Source of the DNA: Acidimicrobiia bacterium
GTDB taxonomy: Bacteria > Actinomycetota > Acidimicrobiia > Acidimicrobiales > Aldehydirespiratoraceae
NCBI GenBank assembly: GCA_022824605.1
Contig: JAJDZO010000165.1
Span: 1 to 12,975 of the forward strand
Reading direction: 5' to 3'
Length of the DNA: 12,975 bases
This document shows positions 1-6,284 of the stretch, one piece after another; the stretch's first letter is position 1, and every line of letters starts with the position of its first letter. The notes under the pieces were generated by a model that saw only the letters and a list, made by a program, of their open reading frames with translations, was not told where the DNA came from and made no database searches. The position numbers were made by a program, and so were the translations under genes.

Positions 1-919
1 CGACCGTGTCGGGGCTGCCGTGGACGAACCTAAGGCCCTCCGCCGAGGCATCCTTGTCGGCCCGGATGGCGGCCATGCGACCGAGTGAGGCGGTGGTGGC
101 CGCCTTGATGGCGGAGTCCCCCACCCGGCGCGAGCGCCGCCGCTCCTCCTCGAACAGGGCCAACTGGCGCAGGAAGTGGTCGTACATCAACTCGGTGGCC
201 TCGGCGTCGGTCTCGGCCACGAGGGTGGAGGCCAGGTAGATGAGCGGGCGGCGATCCTGGGGCAGGCCGGCGTCGTCGCAGCCTCGCTGGTACTCGCGGA
301 ACACCGCCTCGTAAAGGTCCATTCCCACCACCGCGAAGCCGCCGATGCCGAAGCCCTGCATCCCGTACTCGTAGCCCTTGGCCGGGGTGTTGGTGGGTAT
401 CCAGATGGGAGGATGGGGTCGTTGCAGGGGGCGCCAGGGCAGGTCGACGTCGATGTACTGCCAGAACTCGCCCACGAACGAGAACGGCCCCTCGGCGTTG
501 AGACCCTTGAGCACGATCTCGAGGCCCTCGTTGAACCGGCCCACGTCGCTGTGGGTGTTGATGCCGTAGGACGTGTGCTCATGGGGGGTGATGCCCCGGC
601 CCAGGCCGATCTCGAGACGCCCGCCCGACATGTGATCGAGGATGATCATCTCCTCCAACACCCGCAGCGGCTGGCTGATGGGCAGCAGTATCACCATCGG
701 CCCGAAGCGCATCCGCTGGGAGTTCTGGGCCACCACCGTGAGCGACACCGGCTGGGACGGCGCCATCGAGAACCGCCCGGTGAAGTGGTGCTCGGTGGTG
801 AAGAAGTAGTCGTAGCCCAACTCGTCGCAGAGGCGCACCTCGGCCGCGAACTCGTCGAGTCGCTGCTGGGGGCTGCAGGTCTCCTTCTCAGCCACATGGC
901 TGAACACCGCGAACTTCAT
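1..919 (-). CDS. LLM-class flavin-dependent oxidoreductase (bacterial luciferase-like), C-terminus outside window
   Basis: The reading frame from an ATG at 919 stays open to the left edge (306 codons), so the C-terminus is missing; family members usually have about 330-380 residues. The translation begins MKFAVFSHVAEKE and shows the luciferase-like pattern: EHHFTG near residues 43-48, a VILLPISQPLRVLEE segment at about 76-90, then LDHMSGGRLEIGLGRG at about 94-109. These belong to the TIM-barrel FMN-binding alkanal-monooxygenase-type fold. Such enzymes use reduced flavin and O2 on aldehydes, terpenoids or xenobiotics; nothing here shows the substrate. An AGGGG ribosome site lies 7 nt before the ATG. 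The amidinotransferase gene ends 58 bp upstream on the same strand, so the two probably share a transcript. The family call is secure and the specific reaction is unknown. Confidence 0.93.
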   Translation of the reverse strand, partial: MKFAVFSHVAEKETCSPQQRLDEFAAEVRLCDELGYDYFFTTEHHFTGRFSMAPSQPVSLTVVAQNSQRMRFGPMVILLPISQPLRVLEEMIILDHMSGGRLEIGLGRGITPHEHTSYGINTHSDVGRFNEGLEIVLKGLNAEGPFSFVGEFWQYIDVDLPWRPLQRPHPPIWIPTNTPAKGYEYGMQGFGIGGFAVVGMDLYEAVFREYQRGCDDAGLPQDRRPLIYLASTLVAETDAEATELMYDHFLRQLALFEEERRRSRRVGDSAIKAATTASLGRMAAIRADKDASAEGLRFVHGSPDTV

Positions 920-977
920 GGTCGTGGCCCCTGCGGGTGGAGCACCCTCGCCGACACCGCAGCCGCTGCGGGCGGCG

Positions 978-2132
978 TCACGACGGCCGGTCCGTGGAGT
1001 ACGGACCCTTGTCGCGCAGCAGCCGCAGGGTGGAGCAGTGCAGACCGCCGCCGATGCGCAGGAACTCCGAGTACGGCGTCTCGATGACCTCCACGCCCGC
1101 CTTGCGCACCGCCGCCGCCGCGTCGGGTGCCTCCGAGTGCATCACCACCAGGCCGGGCTCGATGAGCATCACGTTGGCCGGAGCGAACAGCCGCTGCTCC
1201 TCCATCTCGACGGTGACGATCTTGTAGCCCCGCTTGCGCAGCCACTCGTAGGTGCGGAAGTCGAGTCCGGGCGGGTAGCAGATCACCTTGTCGACATCGA
1301 GCGCGCACAGCGACATGTCGGGGTGGTGGGACTGACCGGTGCGGGGATTGAAGTAGATGTTGCCGGGGAAGTTGACCGCCAGGGTGGTCATCTCCGACGG
1401 ATCGAGACCGGCCGAGGTGGCCACCACCGGCAGAAGCTGGTCCAGCCCGTCGGAGTTGTAGGCCAGGCCTCGCCCGGCCACGAAGACGTCCTCGGCCAGC
1501 CAGTGGCAGGGGCCCGCCTCGCACACCCCGGTGCCGGTGATGGTGGCCACCGGGGGGATCCCCAGACAGGCGAACGCCCACAGGGCCAGATATTCGGCCC
1601 GGCCCGTGCCGAAGGGGCTGATGGCGACCTTCTCGATGATCGACCCTCCCCGCACCACCAGCAGTTCGTTGGCGGCCCAGGTGCCCCGCATCGGGCCGAA
1701 GGCCCCCACCGCGGGCTGGGGGAAGTCGATGCGATGCACCAGCACGCCGGCCTCTTCCAGCTTGGCCTGGTATTCGAGGCTCTGATCTCGCATCCGGGAG
1801 ATGTCGAGGTCGTCGTGGCTGAGCCCCATCGTGGGGAAGTACTCCGGGTCCTGGTCGTAGAGGGGGAACCGCTCGGATTCGGTGATGTTGACCAGAGCCA
1901 CCTCGCGCAGCCGACCGATCCCGTTGGCCCCGCACTCGCGGCCGTAGATCTTGGGATAGATGTCGAGATAGTCCATGTGGTGCCAGGTGTCGACACTGGG
2001 CGGCTCGCCCGGCACGTAGCCCGGCATGCCCTCCAGCGTGAACCCGCCCGAGGCAAGCTCAGCCTGGGTGTCGGCGATTCGGTCAGCCCATACCTGCGGA
2101 AGGGGCGGAGTCTTCGGAACGGATGAAGCCAT
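978..2132 (-). CDS. Amidinotransferase / guanidino-modifying enzyme family protein
   Basis: This 384-aa protein has the pentein-fold guanidino-modifying signature. The C-terminal GGGLHCSTLRLLRD (361-374) carries the nucleophilic Cys366 next to His365. HPDMSLCALD (270-279) corresponds to the catalytic His-x-Asp region. WLAEDVFVAGRG (211-222) resembles the AADF-x-AGR segment of glycine/inosamine amidinotransferases more than the EGGD of arginine deiminases, with Asp215 as the likely guanidino-binding acid. At the other usual Asp position I see Asn155 (WAANELLVV), which may change specificity. Members transfer or hydrolyse amidino groups of arginine-like substrates through a Cys-amidino intermediate. 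The ATG is preceded by GGGAG about 5 nt away and by a promoter at 2184-2213. The gene lies between a CoA-transferase and a luciferase-like monooxygenase. Fold and nucleophile are clear; substrate and the transferase-versus-hydrolase choice are open. Confidence 0.85.
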   Translation of the reverse strand: MASSVPKTPPLPQVWADRIADTQAELASGGFTLEGMPGYVPGEPPSVDTWHHMDYLDIYPKIYGRECGANGIGRLREVALVNITESERFPLYDQDPEYFPTMGLSHDDLDISRMRDQSLEYQAKLEEAGVLVHRIDFPQPAVGAFGPMRGTWAANELLVVRGGSIIEKVAISPFGTGRAEYLALWAFACLGIPPVATITGTGVCEAGPCHWLAEDVFVAGRGLAYNSDGLDQLLPVVATSAGLDPSEMTTLAVNFPGNIYFNPRTGQSHHPDMSLCALDVDKVICYPPGLDFRTYEWLRKRGYKIVTVEMEEQRLFAPANVMLIEPGLVVMHSEAPDAAAAVRKAGVEVIETPYSEFLRIGGGLHCSTLRLLRDKGPYSTDRPS

Positions 2133-2183
2133 GGGCGCTCCCAGCGTGATTTCGCGGCCTGCGAGGGCTCGACAAGCGTTGAG

Positions 2184-2213
2184 AGCCTAAACGTCGGACA
2201 CTTCGGGGGTCAA
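2184..2213 (-). promoter_or_regulatory. Sigma70-type promoter of the amidinotransferase gene
   Basis: On the minus strand TTGACC (2208-2213) is followed after 18 nt by TAGGCT (2184-2189). This predicts a transcript start near 2177 and a leader of about 45 nt before the ATG at 2132. The -10 region and spacer match those of the promoter before the CoA-transferase gene at 17 of 21 positions. A small inverted repeat, CGGGG/CCCCG (2204-2208 and 2215-2219), overlaps the -35 box. It could belong to the end of the upstream CoA-transferase transcript instead. Confidence 0.55.
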
Positions 2214-2238
2214 ACCCCGCCTGCACGTTCCACGGGCG

Positions 2239-3438
2239 TCAACCGAAGGCTCCGCTGGCCCGTAGCTGCTCGACGCAGGCGTCGTCGTAACCGAGCAGAT
2301 CCTTGAGCACATATGGCGCGTCGGCACCCAACGCGGGCCCCGGCGACAGCGACTCGGCAACCGGATGAGCGCCCACCCTCACCGGGGTGACCGGTTGACG
2401 GATGGTGCCGTGATGGGGATGCTCGGTCTCGGCCAGCACTCCTCGGGCCAGGGTGTGAGGATCGGTCAACGCAGTCGGCACATCCTGGATCGGTCCCGAC
2501 GGCACACCCGCCTGCTCCAACTCTTCCAGCCACTGCGAGGCGGACCGGGTCCGGAACACCGCCCTGAGGATCTCCAGCAACTCGTCGCGGTTGGCGTAGC
2601 GGGCTGCGAAATCCACGAACCGCTCGTCGTCGGCCAACTCCGGCATGCCGATGACACCTGCGAGCCGTCGCCAGAACTTCTCCTTGGCGCAGCCGATCAC
2701 CAGCCAGCCGTCGCCGGCCTCGAAAGCCTGGAACGGAACGAGCGACGGATGCGCCGACTCAGCCACCCGCTGCGGCTCGAACCCGCCGGTGAGGTGCCAG
2801 GTGCCGAGATAGCCGAGCAGGCTGATGGCGGTGTCGTGGAGGCTCAGGTCGCAGTCCATGCCGACGCCGTCACGCCGGGCCGAGTGGATCCCGGTGAGCA
2901 GCGCGATGGCCGCCACGAAACCCCCTGAGAAGTCGACCATCGACAGGCCCGACTTCGTGGGCGGGCCGTCGGGGTCGCCGGTGAGCGCCATCCAACCGCA
3001 GAGGCCTTGCAGGATGTAGTCGTAGCCGCCCTGACGAGCCCGGGGACCGGTCATGCCGAAGCCGCTGAGCGAGCAGCACACGATCGCTGGATTGATGGGT
3101 TTGAGATCGTCGTAGCAGATGCCGAGTTGGGCGGGCAGGTCGCCGCGTAGGTTCGAGAAGACCGCGTCGGAGCAGGCCACCAGATCGTCGAAGACGCCTC
3201 GGCCGGCCGCATTGCGGATGTCGAGGGCGACGCTGCGCTTGTTGCGGTTGTAGGTCTGGAAGAAGAGGCTGGAGTCTTCGTGTTGGAACGGTGGCAGGTA
3301 GCGGGCGACGTCGCCGCCCGCGCCGGGATCCTCGACCTTGATGACCTCGGCCCCGAGATCGGCCAGGTGCATGGTGGCGAAGGGGCCGGCGCCGTACTGC
3401 TCGAGCGCGACGATGCGGACATCCTCCAAGGGCCTCAC
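2239..3438 (-). CDS. CaiB/BaiF family CoA-transferase (class III)
   Basis: The 399-aa protein opens with RPLEDVRIVALEQYGAGPFATMHLADLGAEVIKVE, split here as RPLEDVRIV, then GPFATMHLADLGAEVIKVE: the standard class III CoA-transferase N-terminus. It continues with YNRNKRSVALD (63-73), SLSGFGMTGP (123-132), GGYDYILQG (137-145) and KSGLSMVDFSGG (162-173). Asp169 falls where the family keeps its catalytic Asp, which forms an acyl-anhydride with the substrate. Class III enzymes move CoA between carboxylic acids; the donor and acceptor cannot be told from sequence. The start is GTG at 3438. An in-frame stop lies only 18 nt upstream, and there is no Shine-Dalgarno sequence. The -10 box ends 8 nt before the GTG, so the mRNA is probably leaderless. 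Length is normal for the family and the gene looks intact. Confidence 0.95.
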   Translation of the reverse strand: MRPLEDVRIVALEQYGAGPFATMHLADLGAEVIKVEDPGAGGDVARYLPPFQHEDSSLFFQTYNRNKRSVALDIRNAAGRGVFDDLVACSDAVFSNLRGDLPAQLGICYDDLKPINPAIVCCSLSGFGMTGPRARQGGYDYILQGLCGWMALTGDPDGPPTKSGLSMVDFSGGFVAAIALLTGIHSARRDGVGMDCDLSLHDTAISLLGYLGTWHLTGGFEPQRVAESAHPSLVPFQAFEAGDGWLVIGCAKEKFWRRLAGVIGMPELADDERFVDFAARYANRDELLEILRAVFRTRSASQWLEELEQAGVPSGPIQDVPTALTDPHTLARGVLAETEHPHHGTIRQPVTPVRVGAHPVAESLSPGPALGADAPYVLKDLLGYDDACVEQLRASGAFG

Positions 3439-3446
3439 AAGCCGGG

Positions 3447-3475
3447 AGCGTAAACCTCAGACATTTAGTCGTCAA
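3447..3475 (-). promoter_or_regulatory. Promoter of the CaiB-family CoA-transferase gene (probably leaderless transcript)
   Basis: On the minus strand TTGACG (3470-3475) is followed after 17 nt by TACGCT (3447-3452). Only 8 nt separate the -10 box from the GTG start codon, so transcription would begin at or within about 2 nt of it. The spacer is close to that of the amidinotransferase promoter; both read YTGTCYGASGTTTASGCTC-like. The -35 box lies inside the first of three short repeats that continue to 3534. Confidence 0.6.
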
Positions 3476-3534
3476 TCCGGGAGCGGAGCCCTCCCAGGAG
3501 GGTCGCCAATCCGGGAATGGCCGCCAATCCAGAA
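3473..3534 (-). repeat. Three copies of a short CAATCC repeat upstream of the CoA-transferase gene
   Basis: On the plus strand CAATCCGGGA occurs at 3473-3482 and again at 3507-3516, and the variant CAATCCAGAA at 3525-3534. Each is preceded by CGTC or CGCC or CCGC. Spacing is 34 and 18 bp. The first copy supplies the -35 box of the CoA-transferase promoter. Between copies one and two lies a perfect inverted repeat, CCCTCC-CA-GGAGGG (3489-3502). These could be protein-binding sites or decayed promoter copies; function is inferred only from position. Confidence 0.45.
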
Positions 3535-3539
3535 CCGGC

Positions 3540-3559
3540 GCCGGGCGGGTTCGCCCGGC
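3540..3559 (-). terminator. Hairpin just after the SDR gene, candidate terminator
   Basis: A perfect 8-bp stem, GCCGGGCG / CGCCCGGC with a 4-nt loop, sits 3 nt beyond the stop codon of the SDR gene on the minus strand. No U-run follows, so it is either a weak intrinsic terminator or a stabilising 3' structure. Its position directly behind the stop is the main support. Confidence 0.45.
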
Positions 3560-3562
3560 CGA

Positions 3563-4495
3563 CTAGATCGACTGGCTCGGGAAGCCGAGTCCTTGATGGT
3601 CCTTGCCCGCCATGTTGGCGTTGAGGCGGGCCTCCGCCATCAGCTTGGCCATCACCGGGCCCAGCTCAGCCGGATTGTCCGGCTGGACCTCCACCGGACC
3701 CAGGTGCCACCCCTCGGCGATGCCCAGCTGCTCGCCCCGGATGTCGAACACGCGACCGGTCACGTTGGCGGCCTCAGGACTGGCCAGCCAGGCCGTCGTC
3801 ACCGCGATCCAGCGCGGGTCGATGCTGTCCTTGAGCTCTTCGGTGGCCTCGTCGCCGCCCATCAGCGGAGCGGTGAGGCGAGACCATGCGGTCGGGGCCA
3901 GGCAGTTGACGGTCACCCCGTAACGGACCAGTTCCTGCGCCGCGATCACCGTGAAAGCGGCGATCCCGGCCTTGGCCGCGCCGTAGTTGGTCTGGCCCAC
4001 GTTGCCGTAGATCCCCGACGGCGACGCGGTGTTGATGATCCGCCCGTAGGTGTCCTCACCTGACTTGGCCTTGTTGCGCCAGTAGACCGCGGCGTGGTGC
4101 GACGGACCGAACGTGCCCTTGAGATGGACGGCCATCACGGCATCCCAGTCGCTCTCGCTCATCGAGAACACCATGCGGTCGCGCAGGATGCCGGCGTTGT
4201 TGACCACGATGTTGATGTCGCCGAACGTGTCGACGGCCTGCTGCACCATCGCCCCGGCGTCATCGAAGCTGGCCACGTTGCCGCCGTTGATCACGGCGGA
4301 GCCTCCCGCCGAGGTGATCGCCTCCACCACTTCTGCGGCCGGCGTCACGTCCGCGCCTGCGCCGAACTGATCCCCGCCAAGATCATTGACCACCACCTTG
4401 GCGCCGTGTTCGGCGAGCATCAGGGCATGCTCACGTCCGATACCTCGCCCTGCGCCGGTGACGAGCGCCACCTTGCCTTCGAGAAGCCTGGTCAT
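3563..4495 (-). CDS. SDR-family dehydrogenase, (3R)-hydroxyacyl-CoA dehydrogenase-like
   Basis: A 310-aa short-chain dehydrogenase with TGAGRGIG (13-20) for NAD(P) binding, NNAG (99-102), catalytic Ser158 in NTASPSG, and Tyr171/Lys175 in YGAAK. The VVNDLGG segment after beta-2 and the run GNVGQTNYGAAKAG are typical of the dehydrogenase domain of peroxisomal multifunctional enzyme type 2 (HSD17B4-like). The protein is about 60 residues longer than a simple FabG and has a similar length to that domain. I infer oxidation of a 3-hydroxyacyl-CoA or a related hydroxy compound, which suits the neighbouring CoA-transferase. An AGGAGG ribosome site lies 4 nt before the ATG. The gene ends about 125 bp before the CoA-transferase start and has a hairpin after its stop, so it is probably a separate unit. 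Subfamily assignment is moderately sure. Confidence 0.92.
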   Translation of the reverse strand: MTRLLEGKVALVTGAGRGIGREHALMLAEHGAKVVVNDLGGDQFGAGADVTPAAEVVEAITSAGGSAVINGGNVASFDDAGAMVQQAVDTFGDINIVVNNAGILRDRMVFSMSESDWDAVMAVHLKGTFGPSHHAAVYWRNKAKSGEDTYGRIINTASPSGIYGNVGQTNYGAAKAGIAAFTVIAAQELVRYGVTVNCLAPTAWSRLTAPLMGGDEATEELKDSIDPRWIAVTTAWLASPEAANVTGRVFDIRGEQLGIAEGWHLGPVEVQPDNPAELGPVMAKLMAEARLNANMAGKDHQGLGFPSQSI

Positions 4496-4613
4496 GGAAC
4501 CTCCTGATCGCCTTCGAGCAACCCGCTCACGGAACCTTGCTGGTCTGCGGGCTGTCGGCCTCGACCGGTCAAGCTACCGGGCAACCGGCCCGTGATGTCA
4601 CCGGCCGGTAATG

Positions 4614-5222
4614 TCACCAGCCTCGGGCGATCCATTCGTCGAGGTGGGGCGACTCGGCGCCGACGGTGGTGTCGAGGCCGTGGCCGGGCAACACGACGGT
4701 GGCCCCGTCGAATCGAGAGAAGATGCGGTCCTCTATCGAACCGATGATGGTCTCGAAGTCGCCGCCCTCGTAGCCGGTGGCACCCGGGCCTCCCGGGAAC
4801 AGCGTGTCGCCGGTGAACAGCAGCGGCGTGCCCTCCACGTGGAACGACATCGAGCCGGGGGTATGGCCCGGAGTGTGGAGGGTGTGCAGCCGGAGACGGC
4901 CGACCTCGACGACGGAGTCATCGGTCAGCAGATAGTCGTAGCTGGGCAGCATGGCGGCATCCTCGGCGGTGACCCCCACCTCATAGCCCGCGTCGCGCAC
5001 CGCCGGGATCGCCTGGATGTGGTCCCAGTGCCCGTGGGTCTCCAGAACCGTCCGCACGCCCAGTCGCCGACACAGTTCGAGGAGCCGCTCATGCTCGTTG
5101 GCGGCGTCGATCAGGACCGCTTCGCCGGTGGATGTGCAACGGATCACGAAGACGTTGTTGTCGACCGGCCCGACGACCACCTTGTGGACCTCGATTCCGG
5201 TGTCGGACCAGTGCAGAGTCAT
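4614..5222 (-). CDS. MBL-fold metallo-hydrolase (glyoxalase II-like)
   Basis: This 202-aa protein carries the full metallo-beta-lactamase-fold set: THGHWDH (62-68; ligands His63, His65, Asp67, His68), His120 in HTPGHTPGS, Asp139 in FTGDTLF and His181 in LPGHG. Spacing and length match small single-domain bacterial glyoxalase-II-like hydrolases, which cleave thioesters such as S-lactoyl thiols; it lacks the C-terminal helical domain of classical glyoxalase II. The frame stays open upstream for another 74 codons, but that part is Arg/Pro/Ala-rich and does not look like protein. I therefore place the start at the ATG at 5222, preceded by AGGG at 8 nt. A zinc-ribbon ORF ends 67 bp upstream on the same strand. 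The fold is certain and the natural substrate is unknown. Confidence 0.92.
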   Translation of the reverse strand: MTLHWSDTGIEVHKVVVGPVDNNVFVIRCTSTGEAVLIDAANEHERLLELCRRLGVRTVLETHGHWDHIQAIPAVRDAGYEVGVTAEDAAMLPSYDYLLTDDSVVEVGRLRLHTLHTPGHTPGSMSFHVEGTPLLFTGDTLFPGGPGATGYEGGDFETIIGSIEDRIFSRFDGATVVLPGHGLDTTVGAESPHLDEWIARGW

Positions 5223-5289
5223 GGTCGCGACCCTATCGGCCTGCCCGAGCCTGCATCGGCCTGCGGAGGCGGCCGGACACGGACAGGTG

Positions 5290-5493
5290 TCAGTCGGCGA
5301 AGATCCGGACTTCGCCGCGGATGTGGCCGGGGGCGCCGCAGCACCAGCACGGCACCGACGACGGGCCGCGCCAGGTGACGTCGCAGCGCTCGCAGCGCAG
5401 TGAGTGGGGCGCGTCGGGACGTGCCGCCGCGGCCGTGCCAACAACGTGACGCGGGCTTGATCGCCGGCTCCAGAACCGCACGCGCGCCACCAT
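5290..5493 (-). CDS. Small zinc-ribbon-like protein, hypothetical
   Basis: A 67-codon reading frame ends in a compact cysteine motif, LRCERCDVTWRG followed by VPCWCCGAPG, then GEVRIFAD and stop. The CxxC plus CxCC pairs about 13 residues apart, with a Trp between, resemble small zinc ribbons seen in actinobacterial and phage proteins. Codons of this segment are almost all G/C-ending, in keeping with real coding sequence. The start is uncertain: ATG at 5493 is the first reasonable codon but lacks a clear ribosome site, and GTGs at 5490 and 5481 are possible. The N-terminal 30 residues are low in information. It precedes the metallo-hydrolase gene by 67 bp in the same direction, so the two could be co-transcribed. 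Function is unknown; a nucleic-acid or protein-binding role would be a guess. Confidence 0.5.
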   Translation of the reverse strand: MVARVRFWSRRSSPRHVVGTAAAARPDAPHSLRCERCDVTWRGPSSVPCWCCGAPGHIRGEVRIFAD

Positions 5494-5633
5494 AGAGCGC
5501 GGTCGCGCCCGGATGGATGATGCCCCGAGCCCCGCGCCCGCCCGCCCCGGTGAACGCAACCAGCGCAACGAAGGCGAGCGGGAGCCGGGGCGGTAGGGTC
5601 GCTCGGTTCCCGACGAGCCCGAACACCGATAGC

Positions 5634-5638
5634 GAGGA
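5634..5638 (+). promoter_or_regulatory. Ribosome binding site that fixes a TTG start
   Basis: GAGGA lies 6 nt before the TTG at 5645. It supports this TTG over the later in-frame ATGs at 5717 and beyond, none of which has such a site. Confidence 0.6.
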
Positions 5639-5644
5639 ATCGAA

Positions 5645-6205
5645 TTGGCTGCCACCCCCTGCCCCGCCGAGGACGGATCGAGTCCGGTCCGCCGCAAATT
5701 CAACCAGCCGCCTGGTATGTGCATCGACGCCTCGAAGCGCTACACGGCGACCATGGCCACTTCGATGGGATCGCTCAGCATCGCTCTCGACCCGATCGCG
5801 GCTCCGCTGACCGTCAACAACTTCGTGGTGCTGGCCCGGTACCACTACTTCGACGGCGTGACCTTCCATCGCATCATCGACGGCTTCGTATGCCAGGGCG
5901 GCGATCCCGACGGCACCGGTCGGGGCGGCCCCGGCTACCGCTTCGCCGACGAACTCCCCAAGCCGGGCCGCTACGAGATCGGGTCGCTGGCCATGGCCAA
6001 CGCCGGGCCTGACACCAACGGCAGCCAGTTCTTCATTATCAGCGGCCCTCAGGGCACCGGGCTCCCACCGCAGTATTCGCTGTTCGGCAAGGTGGTTGCC
6101 GGCCTCGACGTGGTGGAAGCCATGCAGAAGGTCGACACCGACCGCAACGACCGCCCGCTGACCGACGTGACCATCAACTCGGTGACGATCAGCGAGTCGG
6201 ACTAG
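5645..6205 (+). CDS. Peptidyl-prolyl cis-trans isomerase, cyclophilin type
   Basis: A 186-aa cyclophilin, a prolyl isomerase that assists protein folding. Visible family motifs are VNNFVVLARYHYFDGVTFHR with catalytic Arg76 (FHR), CQGGDPDGTG with Gln84, LAMANAG (115-121), GSQFFI (126-131; Gln128, Phe130), and YSLFGKV. The Trp of human CypA that contacts cyclosporin is not conserved, as in most bacterial forms. There is no signal peptide, so it should be cytosolic. The start is TTG at 5645, chosen because of the GAGGA site. It adds about 37 residues before the core, including TPCPAEDGSSPVRRKF and MCID, with Cys6 and Cys26. From memory, similar N-terminal extensions occur in acidimicrobial cyclophilins. 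The gene is divergent from the zinc-ribbon/metallo-hydrolase pair and is followed by a hydroxyacyl-CoA dehydrogenase 79 bp downstream. Confidence 0.93.
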   Translation: MAATPCPAEDGSSPVRRKFNQPPGMCIDASKRYTATMATSMGSLSIALDPIAAPLTVNNFVVLARYHYFDGVTFHRIIDGFVCQGGDPDGTGRGGPGYRFADELPKPGRYEIGSLAMANAGPDTNGSQFFIISGPQGTGLPPQYSLFGKVVAGLDVVEAMQKVDTDRNDRPLTDVTINSVTISESD

Positions 6206-6284
6206 GTACGTTCATCCAACCCGTGGGCTTGCTAATGCCCGCACTCAACATATCCAGACCCAACACACCCTAAGGAGCGCCAAG

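Noticed and set aside
176..2126. Plus-strand open frames (176-1087 and 918-2126) over the monooxygenase and amidinotransferase genes
   Set aside because: They run against strongly supported minus-strand genes and encode low-complexity, motif-free products.
4561..4625. ACCGGCCGGT palindrome and paired ATGTCACC words between the SDR and metallo-hydrolase genes
   Set aside because: One copy lies in the stop region of the metallo-hydrolase gene and such GC-rich palindromes are frequent here; no promoter element is aligned with them.
4614..5444. Longer 276-aa version of the metallo-hydrolase
   Set aside because: The extra 74 N-terminal residues are Arg/Pro/Ala/Cys-rich and overlap the zinc-ribbon frame; the ATG at 5222 fits the start of the fold.
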